Below, piece by piece: positions 25,482 through 34,430 of a stretch of 38,789 nucleotides of DNA (position 1 is its first letter; every line of letters starts with the position of its first letter). The position numbers were made by a program, and so were the translations under genes. The notes beneath the pieces are model-generated. The model worked only from the letters and a program-made list of their open reading frames with translations, searched no databases and was not told the DNA's origin. This DNA comes from an uncultured Burkholderiales bacterium (GTDB lineage: Bacteria; Pseudomonadota; Gammaproteobacteria; Burkholderiales; Burkholderiaceae_C), in NCBI GenBank assembly GCA_903949285.1, contig CAJAYT010000025.1, forward strand, positions 1 to 38,789, in the 5' to 3' direction.

Positions 25482-25502
25482 GGCTAATGGCTGATGGCTA
25501 AG
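25482..25502. repeat. Three tandem heptamers GGCTAAT/GGCTGAT/GGCTAAG
   Basis: Three near-identical 7-base units follow one another without gaps in the short region between the ppiB stop and the lpxH start. A heptamer array of this size is compatible with replication slippage and could vary in copy number between strains. Functional meaning unknown. Confidence 0.35.
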
Positions 25503-25588
25503 CTTTAGTGTATGACGGACGCATGTAAGTTAGAGGTAGCCCACAATGCATCCTTGGTCTAAAGTTGAGAGGCATTTTGTTCGAGATA

Positions 25589-26095
25589 TTAAAGTATCTC
25601 GGCGCTTTCGATCACAACGTTTTGCTTAGGTACATCATCATGGAAATTACGTCTGGTCGTCTTAACGGTATTGATCTGATCAACGATGTCTTCACCGTCA
25701 ACAACTTTCCCAAATACAGCGTAACCCCACCCACTGGGGGATTTACCTGTGTGGTTTAGAAAATCATTGTCTGTTGTATTGATAAAAAACTGAGCAGAAG
25801 CGGAGTGCGGATCACTTGTTCTTGCCATCGCAATGGTGTAGTGGTCATTTGTTAAGCCGTTGTCGGCCTCATTTTCAATGGGGTCTCCCGTTTCCTTCTC
25901 TTTCATCTCTGCGTCAAACCCGCCCCCTTGGATCATGAAATCTTCAATAACACGGTGAAAAATAACACCCTCATAGTGACCACTTTTTACATAGTTAAGA
26001 AAGTTGGCGACGGTGATTGGTGCGTTTTCTTGGTCTAATTCGAGGGTAATTGTGCCCATATCTTGTATGTGAAGCGCTACTTTTGGATTGCTCAT
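25589..26095 (-). CDS. ppiB: Cytoplasmic peptidyl-prolyl cis-trans isomerase, cyclophilin B type
   Basis: 168 residues from an ATG at 26095, no signal peptide. The cyclophilin core is complete: [32 protein letters not shown] (with the active-site Arg of FHRV), [39 protein letters not shown] and [17 protein letters not shown]. It isomerises Xaa-Pro bonds in the cytoplasm. Its paralogue ppiA, with a signal peptide, lies 30 bp upstream. Confidence 0.95.
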   Translation of the reverse strand: MSNPKVALHIQDMGTITLELDQENAPITVANFLNYVKSGHYEGVIFHRVIEDFMIQGGGFDAEMKEKETGDPIENEADNGLTNDHYTIAMARTSDPHSASAQFFINTTDNDFLNHTGKSPSGWGYAVFGKVVDGEDIVDQINTVKTTRRNFHDDVPKQNVVIESAEIL

Positions 26096-26125
26096 AATGA
26101 TTTTTTAAAATGGATTGAAGTTAAA

Positions 26126-26905
26126 TTACTGAACAATGGTTGCTGATTGGATAATCACCATTGTTTTGGGAACATCGGTTGCAAAGGGACCACCGGAGCC
26201 GGTTGGGAGGAGTTTAATTTTTTCAACCGTATCCATACCTGCTATCACTCTACCAAAAACTGTATAACCATATAACTGCGGGGCTTGTTCGAGTTGGGCG
26301 CGTGCGATATTTTTGTAAATACGACCATTAAACTCAATAGAGGGTACTGGGTCTCCAGGCGGAATAATCACAGGGTCTAAATTAAGGTTGTCCTTTACGT
26401 TAATAAAAAACTGAGCTGTCGCGGATTGCGGGTCTCCTGTGCGGGCCATAGCAATTGTGCCAACTGTATTTCTTGGGCCGCCCTGTGACAGAGCTTGGCG
26501 GCCCTCATGCATTACGGGGGGGCGAGTTTTGCGTTCAGTAAACTTTGTATCAAAACCGCCACCTTGAATCATAAAGTCATTGATAACTCTGTGAAAGATT
26601 GTTCCCTCGTAGTGTTTTTCCTTAACGTATTGGAGAAAGTTGGCAACTGTTTTTGGCGCTTTATCTGGGTAGAGTTCAAGAAGAATTTCTCCTTGAGACG
26701 TTACAAATTTTACTTTTGGGTATTTGGTGTTAACTTGGTTCTTAAGTTCAGCGCTAGGATTGGTAGCTGTGTTCTCAATTGCTGAAGAGTTTTGTGCACT
26801 GGATGCGAAGCATAAAAGCAAACCTGTTGCTAAAAGCAATTGAGAAATCAATCTTTGAATGGTGAATCTGGAAGTGATCATTTGCATAGTGGAAACCATA
26901 AGCAC
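26126..26905 (-). CDS. ppiA: Exported peptidyl-prolyl cis-trans isomerase, cyclophilin A type
   Basis: 259 residues from a GTG at 26905 with AAGG 6 bases upstream; ATGs at 26899, 26887 and 26881 are alternatives. Residues ~15-37 are a signal peptide (LISQLLLATGLLLCFASSAQ). After a ~30-residue linker the cyclophilin domain has [37 protein letters not shown] and YGYTVFGRVIAGMDTVEKI. A 25-30-residue insertion (VIIPPGDPVPSIEFNGRIYKNIARAQLEQ) sits before the YGYTVFG strand, not found in ppiB. It folds periplasmic proteins. The TPR gene is 9 bp upstream and ppiB is 30 bp downstream, so an operon is likely. Confidence 0.92.
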   Translation of the reverse strand: MLMVSTMQMITSRFTIQRLISQLLLATGLLLCFASSAQNSSAIENTATNPSAELKNQVNTKYPKVKFVTSQGEILLELYPDKAPKTVANFLQYVKEKHYEGTIFHRVINDFMIQGGGFDTKFTERKTRPPVMHEGRQALSQGGPRNTVGTIAMARTGDPQSATAQFFINVKDNLNLDPVIIPPGDPVPSIEFNGRIYKNIARAQLEQAPQLYGYTVFGRVIAGMDTVEKIKLLPTGSGGPFATDVPKTMVIIQSATIVQ

Positions 26906-26914
26906 GTGAAGCCT

Positions 26915-27541
26915 TTATTTTTTTGGAGTTGTTGTGGGGGAGGATGAGAGGGGATCAGACGCAATGACCGGGGAGTTAAGTTTCTCAAGTTTTGCTTTGG
27001 CACCCCTATTATTTGGGTCGTTTTCAATAGCATTTTGGTAGTATTTAGCAGCTTGCTGCACGTATAAATCAGCTAAATTCTCACTCGCTAAAGCATAACC
27101 AGGGTTTGCTTTAAGTGCAAGTTCAAAGTAATGTATTGCCCTAGCACTATCGCCTTGCCCAGCATAGATGACACCCAAATTATTATGAGGCTCGGCGAGC
27201 TCAGGGTAATTCTCACTCAGGCTGTTATAAATCTGCAGCGCCTCTTCTTTGTCTGCGGCAAGGCCAGACTCATTCAGGATTTTTGCTTTCCAAAAAAGCA
27301 TTTGAGGATCATTGGGGTTTGATTTCAAATAATTGATGACAAACGCTAACGCTTCCTTTTTCTTACTCTCTTTGAGCAGCTGCGTTACCTGCATGTGGGG
27401 CGTTGGTACCAGTCGCACAAATTGACTTTGAGCTACGCAAAAGTTACTGGTGGCGCTCAGGGCAGTGAAGAGGGCGATCGCAGCAATTCCGGTGCCCCTT
27501 TTAAGGGACAGAAAACACTGCGGAAATAGTATATTTTTCAA
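26915..27541 (-). CDS. Exported tetratricopeptide-repeat protein
   Basis: 208 residues from a TTG at 27541 without a clear ribosome site; no better in-frame start precedes the signal peptide. The N-terminus ending CVAQSQ is a Sec signal peptide. Three to four TPR helix pairs follow: about 55-75 (VTQLLKESKKKEALAFVINYLKSNPNDPQMLFWKAKILNESG), 90-125 (LQIYNSLSENYPELAEPHNNLGVIYAGQG), 125-160 (RAIHYFELALKANPGYALASENLADLY) and a last partial unit ending NDPNNRGAKAKLEKL. TPR units mediate protein contacts. It lies just before ppiA and ppiB, an arrangement common next to lpxH in Burkholderiales, so it may assist envelope folding. Confidence 0.85.
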   Translation of the reverse strand: MKNILFPQCFLSLKRGTGIAAIALFTALSATSNFCVAQSQFVRLVPTPHMQVTQLLKESKKKEALAFVINYLKSNPNDPQMLFWKAKILNESGLAADKEEALQIYNSLSENYPELAEPHNNLGVIYAGQGDSARAIHYFELALKANPGYALASENLADLYVQQAAKYYQNAIENDPNNRGAKAKLEKLNSPVIASDPLSSSPTTTPKK

Positions 27542-27683
27542 TTTCGTAGTACGTCGGCAAAGAAAGGCTAAGACATAGTTGACGTCACGAATGTGTGTGT
27601 CGCAAAATGCTGATTATGAGTGGGGATTTGCAAACTATCTAAGGCCCCAGACCCAACCACCAAATTCTAACTGCAAATTAAAA

Positions 27684-29105
27684 TTATTTGAGTTGCAAAA
27701 TATCAGCAACCGAGCGCAAATCAAACGCATTCCCCATTGCCTGGTATCCGACACGGTTGGGGTGCAGTTTCTCTCCTGGTCCGCCGGTCGTACTTTCGGG
27801 CACAAACTCTGACTTCATCTCCCCTGTGAGTGGATCAAGGGTTGCCTGGTCAAAGTCAACGACATTGACAAATAAACTCGAATTTTTAATAAAACTGTTT
27901 AGGACTCTTCGTTTGGTGTCTTGCTCCAAGGAACCGTGTGCTGCACTTGTGCTGTTTAAAGCGGAGCCTACAGTCGCTCCCATGACTTTGATTCCAGCGC
28001 GGTTCAAGCGTTGAACACCTTCAGTGAGTTTGCTTGTGACCAACTCTACACTTGCATTTCCGTTTTTGCTAAAGTCATTAATGCCCTCCAGCCAAACAAC
28101 TAAGTTGACGCCCGACAGGGATATGACATCTCTGTCTAATCGCATCTCTGATGAGGGACCACCAGCAAAAGCCTTTTGGGGCGAGTACTCCCTTGGCCCC
28201 GCAATTTGGTTTCCCCCAATGCCCGCGTTTAAGACCGCGACTTGGTGCCCGAATTGTCGGTGTAACCTTCTGGACAGTACATCAGGCCAGCGGTCATCGG
28301 TATTCATGGTTGAGGCAGTGCCGTCCGTAATGGAGTCCCCAAAGTTGAGGATCACTTTAGTTGTTTTGGGCAGCATCATGTCGACTGCATCTAAGAAAAA
28401 CCATGAAGCTGTAGAGTAAGGAAATGATTGCTCGGACTCTTGCTCCGATACTGCTCCAGAATTGGGCCCACTCACGTATGAGGTGGTGAGGGCTTTCGCG
28501 TGCCAGGTCATAGGACCACTGGAGCCATCAATATGGAAACTGACCGCCATTTTGCGACCTTCAAGAAACTGGCTCTTGGACCCTGTGGCTCCTTTTGCAA
28601 AAGGCAGCACCACGGGATCACTCCATGCCCAGTCACCTGGTTGGATGGTGATGGATTTGCTGTGATTAAAGGATACGGCTTGGTTGGAGTGTTCAAATAG
28701 CGATGCACTGCTAAGTTGCAGACCAACATAGATGTGATCAAAAGTCACAGGTCGGCTACCCAATGCGTTGGAGAGTCGAATCCGGGTGCTGTGACCCCAA
28801 AGGTCAGGTTTTACGATGAGACGAAATGATTGATCGTTTGCGCCTTGAGCGGGATCAGGGAAGGCAAAGCTTTGGTTGGGCTGGGCAGAGGGATTGCCGA
28901 TTGGATAGGGGCCCTGAACAGATGCAACCCAGGTGGTGACCCACTTGTTGTTGGCTTGGGGCATTGGGTCAGCAGCGTATACCCCATGGTCGAGTGAAAC
29001 AATGAATAAAACCAGCAATAAAATCTTTGACAAAGGACTGAATAAATGCCTTGCAAGGGTTTGAGACTTTGCCTGATTTAAATTTAAATTTTGATGTATC
29101 AACAC
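27684..29105 (-). CDS. Exported SGNH/GDSL-family hydrolase
   Basis: 473 residues from a GTG at 29105 (a TTG follows directly), with GGAG just upstream. The N-terminus has a signal peptide (KILLLVLFIVSLDHGVYAAD). A ~200-residue beta-rich N-terminal domain (about 55-245) precedes the catalytic domain. Block I is FGDSITDG with Ser258, block II is GGNQIAG (298), block III is GINDF with Asn343, and block V is GEKLHPN with His448. In block V the usual Asp of DxxH is replaced by Glu445. It presumably deacylates a glycan or lipid in the periplasm or outside. It is the first of three genes that interrupt the usual TPR-cysS neighbourhood. Confidence 0.88.
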   Translation of the reverse strand: MLIHQNLNLNQAKSQTLARHLFSPLSKILLLVLFIVSLDHGVYAADPMPQANNKWVTTWVASVQGPYPIGNPSAQPNQSFAFPDPAQGANDQSFRLIVKPDLWGHSTRIRLSNALGSRPVTFDHIYVGLQLSSASLFEHSNQAVSFNHSKSITIQPGDWAWSDPVVLPFAKGATGSKSQFLEGRKMAVSFHIDGSSGPMTWHAKALTTSYVSGPNSGAVSEQESEQSFPYSTASWFFLDAVDMMLPKTTKVILNFGDSITDGTASTMNTDDRWPDVLSRRLHRQFGHQVAVLNAGIGGNQIAGPREYSPQKAFAGGPSSEMRLDRDVISLSGVNLVVWLEGINDFSKNGNASVELVTSKLTEGVQRLNRAGIKVMGATVGSALNSTSAAHGSLEQDTKRRVLNSFIKNSSLFVNVVDFDQATLDPLTGEMKSEFVPESTTGGPGEKLHPNRVGYQAMGNAFDLRSVADILQLK

Positions 29106-29192
29106 AGAACTCCACAGTCAGAATGTATCCCATGCTACCTTTAAGTTGCGGGGAGCAAAGCCCCCGTTTTCCCTAAATTTGGCGCCTTGATA

Positions 29193-29480
29193 TCAATCTT
29201 TGTAGCGAGTGCTCTTGTCTACGACCTCCACGGGTTTTGTATTAACCCTTTGGCACATATTCTCCGAATTCAAAAGCCGCATAGATTCACAGTCTTGGTC
29301 TGTGACGTAGCTAATTGCATGGTCGCTGGGGCTTTTGCCGGTTGCACCCCAAACGCCCAAGCTTGCAGAAGTCAATGGGTAGCTCAATGCGAGTGCACAT
29401 CCGCTTAGTAGGAGCGGTGCCAAGAGAAGGGCCGATAGTGGGGAATTGAGCTTCAAGGCTTGGTGGTGTTCAAAATTCAC
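29193..29480 (-). CDS. Small hypothetical lipoprotein
   Basis: 95 residues from a GTG at 29480, AAGG about 10 bases upstream. The N-terminus has a hydrophobic segment ending in LLLSGC, a lipobox with the lipidated Cys at about residue 28. The mature part is short: GVWGATGKSPSDHAISYVTDQDCESMRLL, a Cys pair (DCES, MCQR) that could form a disulfide, and a polar tail. The PSDHAISYVTDQDC run resembles a conserved hypothetical lipoprotein I associate with Burkholderiales, but function is unknown. It lies 87 bp upstream of the SGNH gene on the same strand. Confidence 0.65.
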   Translation of the reverse strand: MNFEHHQALKLNSPLSALLLAPLLLSGCALALSYPLTSASLGVWGATGKSPSDHAISYVTDQDCESMRLLNSENMCQRVNTKPVEVVDKSTRYKD

Positions 29481-29695
29481 AATATCATAACCTTTTTGAT
29501 GCTGGAGGGGAAGGCTTTCATTTCACAAGCCTACTTGGGCTGCAGCTACGCATCTGTTCCCGGTTTGCTTGATGAGGTTGATCCGGCGCTGATCTGAGCC
29601 CAATTAAAGCCCCCCATAACTAGGTGTTTCTCATATGCTCTAACTCAGTTGCATAGGTAGAAAATTGCAATTCAAAGCTTAAATAAGGTATTTGC

Positions 29696-30892
29696 ATGAC
29701 ACCCATCCAAAAAGTAATTCGTTTTATCTTCTCGATTTTCTTTGGCTCAATCGGCTTACAGTGCTTCGCCTTGGACGGGCTTGTACAGAAACAGACATTT
29801 GAGATGCCTTCGTATCAAACGATTGGGGGTAAAACGATTAAAAATCTAAAAGTGGGGTTTGAAACCTACGGCACGTTAAATGCAAAAGGGGACAACGCCA
29901 TCATGGTATGTCACTTTTTCTCTGGCAACTCACATGCTGCGGGGAAGTATAAGGATTCGGACGCTGCGCCTGGTTACTGGGACAGCATCATTGGTCCTGG
30001 AAAACCGTATGACACCGAAAAATATTTCATCATCGCCTCAGATTCCCTGGTTAATTTGGGCGCCAATGACCCAAGCGTAGTGACCACAGGTCCCGCCTCT
30101 ATCAACCCAGATACTGGCAAACCATATGCCATGAGTTTCCCAATTGTGACGATTCAAGATTTTGTTCGTGTACAAAAAGCGTTAGCCGATAAGCTGGGGG
30201 TTAAAAAGTTAGCCGCCGTAACGGGTGCGTCCATGGGTTCGCTTCAAACCGTGGAGTGGGCCGCTATGTTTCCCGATATGGTGGAGCGCATCATTCCAGT
30301 CATCCCAGGGGGCTTGGAAGCTGGCGCATTCTTGATTGAGGAGGCACAAATTTGGGCCAACCCAATTCTTTCTGACCCTAATTGGAACGGCGGTAATTAC
30401 TACGACAAGGCAGACAAGCCTTTAAAAGGGTTGCAACAATCCCTTCAAGTCGTGACTATAAATTCCAGAAACCCGGGGTGGTCTGAGCGCACTTTTTCTC
30501 GCAACTGGAGCGTTGCTGGCAAGAATCCTTTGGACGATTGGCAAAATACTTTTGCGATTGTTGAAGGCATCGAGCGGGCAAGCGTTGCTAGAGCAAAGAT
30601 TGCTGATGCGAATCACTTTTTATATCTTGTAAGAGCCAATCAACTCTTTCGCGTTGGCAATGCAAACTCGGTAGAGGAGGGCATCAAACCCATTAAAGCC
30701 AAGGCGCTCTTTATCCCTGCATCTTCGGATCAATTACTCCTTCCCGAGTACTCCAAACGTGCTGTTGCACTTTTGAAAAAGCAAGGTAATGCTGCAGAGT
30801 ATGTCGAGATCCCAGGAGACGGCGGACATATTGACGGTATTACTGACATAGCAAAAGTTGGCGAACAAATCAAGGCTTTTCTGAATAGGTGA
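29696..30892 (+). CDS. Exported MetX-like alpha/beta hydrolase
   Basis: 398 residues from an ATG at 29696 with AAGG at 7-base spacing. The N-terminus (KVIRFIFSIFFGSIGLQCFA) is a signal peptide, then the homoserine O-acyltransferase fold: LKVGFETYGTLNAKGDNAIMVCH, GPGKPYDTEKYFIIASDSLVNLGANDPS and GASMGSLQTVEWAAMFPDMVERIIPV with nucleophile Ser179. The C-terminal IPASSDQLLLPEY and GDGGHIDG (His378) complete the triad. True homoserine acetyltransferases act in the cytoplasm in methionine synthesis, so a secreted copy probably hydrolyses or transfers other acyl groups. The divergent neighbour is the small lipoprotein gene. Confidence 0.85.
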   Translation: MTPIQKVIRFIFSIFFGSIGLQCFALDGLVQKQTFEMPSYQTIGGKTIKNLKVGFETYGTLNAKGDNAIMVCHFFSGNSHAAGKYKDSDAAPGYWDSIIGPGKPYDTEKYFIIASDSLVNLGANDPSVVTTGPASINPDTGKPYAMSFPIVTIQDFVRVQKALADKLGVKKLAAVTGASMGSLQTVEWAAMFPDMVERIIPVIPGGLEAGAFLIEEAQIWANPILSDPNWNGGNYYDKADKPLKGLQQSLQVVTINSRNPGWSERTFSRNWSVAGKNPLDDWQNTFAIVEGIERASVARAKIADANHFLYLVRANQLFRVGNANSVEEGIKPIKAKALFIPASSDQLLLPEYSKRAVALLKKQGNAAEYVEIPGDGGHIDGITDIAKVGEQIKAFLNR

Positions 30893-31064
30893 GTACTTCG
30901 CTGGTTGCGTATCTTATTAGTACTAAAGAATTGATCGTGTGCATTCAAGTGCTGGAGTGCGGCTAATATATTCATAGACTTAGGAAATATAGTTACACAA
31001 CTGCATAAATATTGCTAAACTCTTTCCCTTCGAGTGTCTTTCGACAGATCAGAAAATTGTTTAT

Positions 31065-31113
31065 TTGCGCATTTTTAATTACATCAATATATTGCCCCTT
31101 GTCGGGGCAATAT
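31065..31113 (+). promoter_or_regulatory. Candidate cysS promoter overlapped by a 10-bp perfect dyad
   Basis: TTGCGC (31065-31070) and TATATT (31088-31093) are 17 bases apart, an acceptable sigma-70 pair. Overlapping the -10 box is a perfect inverted repeat: ATATTGCCCC (31089-31098), loop TTGTC, GGGGCAATAT (31104-31113). The dyad ends 24 bases before the cysS ATG. No T-run follows, so it is not a standard terminator. It may be an operator or a 5'-leader hairpin. Sequence is certain, role inferred. Confidence 0.4.
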
Positions 31114-31137
31114 GCTTTACGAGACATTAGTTAATTC

Positions 31138-32601
31138 ATGGGATTACGCATATACAACACGCTCAAGCGTGGGGTGGAAGAATTTACCCCTCTAAATGAG
31201 GGGCACGTACAAATGTATGTTTGTGGGATGACGGTTTACGACTACTGTCATTTGGGGCATGCTAGGTCAATGATTGCTTTTGACGTTGTTCAACGTTGGT
31301 TAAAAGCCAGTGGCTACAAGGTTACTTATGTGCGCAACATCACTGACATTGATGACAAAATCATTCGCCGTGCAGTGGAGAATAAAGAGAGCATCCGTGA
31401 CCTCACCAATAGAATGATAGTTGCTCTGCACGAGGACTCTGATGCCCTAGGTATTGAGGCTCCAAGCGCTGAGCCTAGAGCAACCGACTTCATACCCCAG
31501 ATGCTCTCCATGATCGATACGCTTAAGGAAAATGGACTCGCTTATCAAACCCCGTCAGGGGATGTGAATTTTGCAGTCAGAAAGTTCAAGGGCTACGGAA
31601 AATTATCTGGCAAGTCGTTGGACGAATTGCATGCAGGCGAAAGAGTTGCGGTATTGGACGGTAAGGAAGATCCGCTTGATTTTGTGCTTTGGAAAAGCGC
31701 AAAAACAGATGAACCTGAAGAGGTTAAATGGGCGAGTCAATACGGCGCTGGACGCCCGGGTTGGCACATCGAGTGTTCTGCAATGAGTTTAGCTGAACTA
31801 GGGATGCCCATAGATATTCACGGCGGAGGTGCGGACCTGCAGTTTCCTCATCACGAGAACGAGATCGCTCAAAGTGAGGGAGCAAGTCCCAACTATCACA
31901 ATCATAGTGGGCCTGATGGGGCCAGTGATCAAAACCAGTTCGCTAAATTTTGGATGCACAACGGGTTCATCAACGTTGATAACGAGAAGATGTCAAAGAG
32001 TTTGGGCAACTTCTTCACCATCAAAGATGTATTGAAAGTTTACGATCCAGAGACTGTTCGCTTCTTTGTGGTTCGCTCCCATTACCGCTCACCCCTCAAT
32101 TACAGTAATGTTCATTTGGATGATGCCAAGGGGGCTTTAAAGCGGCTATACACGGCACTATCATTAGTACCCGTTGACTCTAGACCTCATCAGGATTTGA
32201 CTACTCCGACCAATGCCGCCATCGATTGGCTTAATCCTTTTGCTGCTCGGTTTAAGAGTGCAATGGATGAAGATTTTGCAACTCCTGAGGCTGTCTCCGT
32301 TTTGTTCGAACTGGCCGGAGAAGTCAACCGAACTCAGTTACCTGAATTGGCCAGATTGCTTAAAAATCTCGGCGCCGTCTTGGGCCTGTTGCAGCGTAGT
32401 CCAAATGAGTTCTTGCAAAGTGATGCAGGATCCAAAGCGGGCGACCTGAGTGCAGAGGACATACAAGCATTAATCGATGCTAGAGCACTTGCAAAGAAGA
32501 ACAAAGATTTTGCCTCAGCCGATAAAATCAGGGCCGACTTAGCCGCTCAAAACATTATTCTTAAAGACTCACCCCTGGGTACACAGTGGGAAAGAGGCTA
32601 A
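31138..32601 (+). CDS. cysS: CysS, cysteinyl-tRNA synthetase
   Basis: 487 residues from an ATG at 31138. Class I signatures are present: HLGH (38-41) as the HIGH motif and EKMSKSLGN with KMSKS at 284-288. Zinc ligands are Cys29 ([10 protein letters not shown]), the Cys of WHIECSAMS, and the His/Glu of PHHENE. The C-terminal anticodon-binding region follows ([40 protein letters not shown]). It charges tRNA-Cys. The glycosylase gene begins right after its stop, so they are co-transcribed. Confidence 0.98.
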   Translation: MGLRIYNTLKRGVEEFTPLNEGHVQMYVCGMTVYDYCHLGHARSMIAFDVVQRWLKASGYKVTYVRNITDIDDKIIRRAVENKESIRDLTNRMIVALHEDSDALGIEAPSAEPRATDFIPQMLSMIDTLKENGLAYQTPSGDVNFAVRKFKGYGKLSGKSLDELHAGERVAVLDGKEDPLDFVLWKSAKTDEPEEVKWASQYGAGRPGWHIECSAMSLAELGMPIDIHGGGADLQFPHHENEIAQSEGASPNYHNHSGPDGASDQNQFAKFWMHNGFINVDNEKMSKSLGNFFTIKDVLKVYDPETVRFFVVRSHYRSPLNYSNVHLDDAKGALKRLYTALSLVPVDSRPHQDLTTPTNAAIDWLNPFAARFKSAMDEDFATPEAVSVLFELAGEVNRTQLPELARLLKNLGAVLGLLQRSPNEFLQSDAGSKAGDLSAEDIQALIDARALAKKNKDFASADKIRADLAAQNIILKDSPLGTQWERG

Positions 32602-33258
32602 ATGATGAGCCCTAAACCAAAGTCAGACGAGATCAAGATCGTCACCCCCGATTACTGGGAGGAGGCGTGCAAACATTTGGCTAAAAAAGACCGTGTCATG
32701 CGCCGCCTGATCCCTCAGTTTGGCGAAGCCTGCTTGCAGTCAAGGGGGGACGCATTTGTGACTTTAGCCAGAAGTATTGTTGGTCAGCAGATCTCGGTCA
32801 AGGCCGCACAAACGGTTTGGGAGCGGTTTGTATTGCTGACCAAAAAGTTAACGCCCGCAAGTGTCCTAAAAATGAATGTTGACCACATGCGCGCAGCCGG
32901 TCTATCAGCTCGCAAGGTGGAGTATCTGGTCGACTTGGCCCTGCACTTTGACAACGACGGAGTCCGTGTCAAAGAGTGGAACACGATGCAAGACGAGGAA
33001 ATCATCGCTGAGTTAGTTGCCATCAGAGGGATTGGGCGATGGACTGCAGAGATGTTGTTGATCTTTCATCTGATGAGGCCCAACGTTTTGCCGCTCGATG
33101 ATGTGGGCCTCATTAACGGGATCAGTCACAATTACTTCTCTGGTGAATCCGTCAGTAGAAGCGAGGCAAGGGAGGTCGCTGCGCCTTGGGCCCCGTTTTG
33201 TAGCGTTGCGACTTGGTACATTTGGCGCTCATTGGATCCAGTGCCAGTGGAATATTAA
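32602..33258 (+). CDS. AlkA-like DNA-3-methyladenine glycosylase (HhH-GPD)
   Basis: 218 residues; the ATG abuts the cysS stop. SIVGQQISVKAAQTVWERF (about 58-76) is the family entry motif, and IRGIGRWTAEMLLIFHL (141-157) is the helix-hairpin-helix. LPLDDVGLINGI follows with the catalytic Asp at 166/167. It is shorter than E. coli AlkA, lacking the N-terminal TBP-like domain, as in DNA-3-methyladenine glycosylase 2 proteins. It excises alkylated purines in base-excision repair. Position between cysS and accA is conserved in Burkholderiales, with no functional link implied. Confidence 0.92.
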   Translation: MMSPKPKSDEIKIVTPDYWEEACKHLAKKDRVMRRLIPQFGEACLQSRGDAFVTLARSIVGQQISVKAAQTVWERFVLLTKKLTPASVLKMNVDHMRAAGLSARKVEYLVDLALHFDNDGVRVKEWNTMQDEEIIAELVAIRGIGRWTAEMLLIFHLMRPNVLPLDDVGLINGISHNYFSGESVSRSEAREVAAPWAPFCSVATWYIWRSLDPVPVEY

Positions 33259-33377
33259 GCTCAGCGGCGCATATTAATAATTAATTACTAGTTCAAGGTA
33301 TTGCTACCGTAGCCCTTTAGGCGATAATTGGAGTCATCGGATGGGCCCCTTCAAGCCCATTTCTACAGGAGTTCTGT

Positions 33378-34358
33378 TTGAGTAAAAAGACATTTCTAGA
33401 TTTCGAGACACCCATCGCCGAGTTAGAGGGCAAGATCGAGGAACTGAGATATGTACAAAGCGAATCTGCTGTAGATATCTCCCACGAAATAGAGCAGTTA
33501 TCCAAGAAAAGCCAACAACTCACTAAAGACATCTACAGCGATTTGACCCCGTGGCAAATCACTAAAATAGCACGCCACCCCGAGCGTCCCTACACTCTGG
33601 ACTATGTTCGCGAGATCTTTACGGATTTCAAGGAAATGCACGGGGACCGACACTTCTCCGATGATTTAAGCATCGTAGGCGGTTTAGCTCGCTTCAACGG
33701 CTCGCCTTGTATGGTCCTTGGTCATCAAAAGGGTCGCGATACTAAAGAGCGTGCCGCTAGGAACTTTGGTATGACCAGGCCTGAGGGCTACCGCAAGGCG
33801 CTGCGCTTGATGAAAACGGCTGAAAAATTCAAATTACCCGTCTTCACTTTTGTTGATACCCCGGGAGCCTACCCTGGTATCGACGCAGAGGAGCGTGGTC
33901 AAAGTGAGGCAATCGGTCGTAATATTTTTGAGATGGCTCAACTTGAAGTGCCCATCATCACTACGATCATTGGCGAGGGAGGATCTGGAGGTGCGCTTGC
34001 GATAAGCGTTGCCGATCAGGTACTGATGCTTCAATTCTCCATTTATTCTGTGATTAGTCCAGAGGGCTGTGCATCTATTTTGTGGAAGACCGCGGACCGT
34101 GCTAGTGACGCAGCCGAAGCGCTTGGCATTACCGCGCACAGACTCAAAGCGCTGGGTTTGATTGACAAAATTGTCAATGAACCTGTGGGTGGCGCCCACC
34201 GCGATGTCAAACAAATCTGCGCTCAGCTCAAGCGCGGTTTGAATGATGCACTTCGTCAAGTCAGTGATTTAAAGCTTAAAGAGTTGCTTGATCGTCGTTA
34301 TGATCGACTTCAAAGCTACGGACGTTATAGTGATATCAAAGCTGAGGCGGGGATTTAA
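33378..34358 (+). CDS. accA: AccA, acetyl-CoA carboxylase carboxyltransferase alpha subunit
   Basis: 326 residues from a TTG at 33378 with AGGAG at about 6 bases. The N-terminal coiled helix ([15 protein letters not shown]) is typical. The carboxyltransferase core has [79 protein letters not shown] and [21 protein letters not shown]. With AccD it transfers carboxyl from biotin to acetyl-CoA to form malonyl-CoA, the committed step of fatty-acid synthesis. A small hairpin lies between it and tilS. Confidence 0.97.
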   Translation: MSKKTFLDFETPIAELEGKIEELRYVQSESAVDISHEIEQLSKKSQQLTKDIYSDLTPWQITKIARHPERPYTLDYVREIFTDFKEMHGDRHFSDDLSIVGGLARFNGSPCMVLGHQKGRDTKERAARNFGMTRPEGYRKALRLMKTAEKFKLPVFTFVDTPGAYPGIDAEERGQSEAIGRNIFEMAQLEVPIITTIIGEGGSGGALAISVADQVLMLQFSIYSVISPEGCASILWKTADRASDAAEALGITAHRLKALGLIDKIVNEPVGGAHRDVKQICAQLKRGLNDALRQVSDLKLKELLDRRYDRLQSYGRYSDIKAEAGI

Positions 34359-34370
34359 GCATTGTGAGAG

Positions 34371-34388
34371 TTAATGGCTTTCCATTAA
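34371..34388. other. Perfect 7-bp hairpin between accA and tilS
   Basis: TTAATGG (34371-34377) pairs with CCATTAA (34382-34388) across a CTTT loop, 13 bases after the accA stop. No T-run follows, so it is not an obvious terminator; it could be an RNA-stability or processing structure in the accA-tilS transcript. Confidence 0.35.
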
Positions 34389-34430
34389 GAAATCACAAAA
34401 ACAGGACTCGTACAAACCGAGTCTAGCTGT

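Noticed and set aside
25671..25683. TTGATCTGATCAA resembling an FNR box inside ppiB
   Set aside because: The half-sites are 3 bases apart rather than 4, and it lies in a conserved coding segment.
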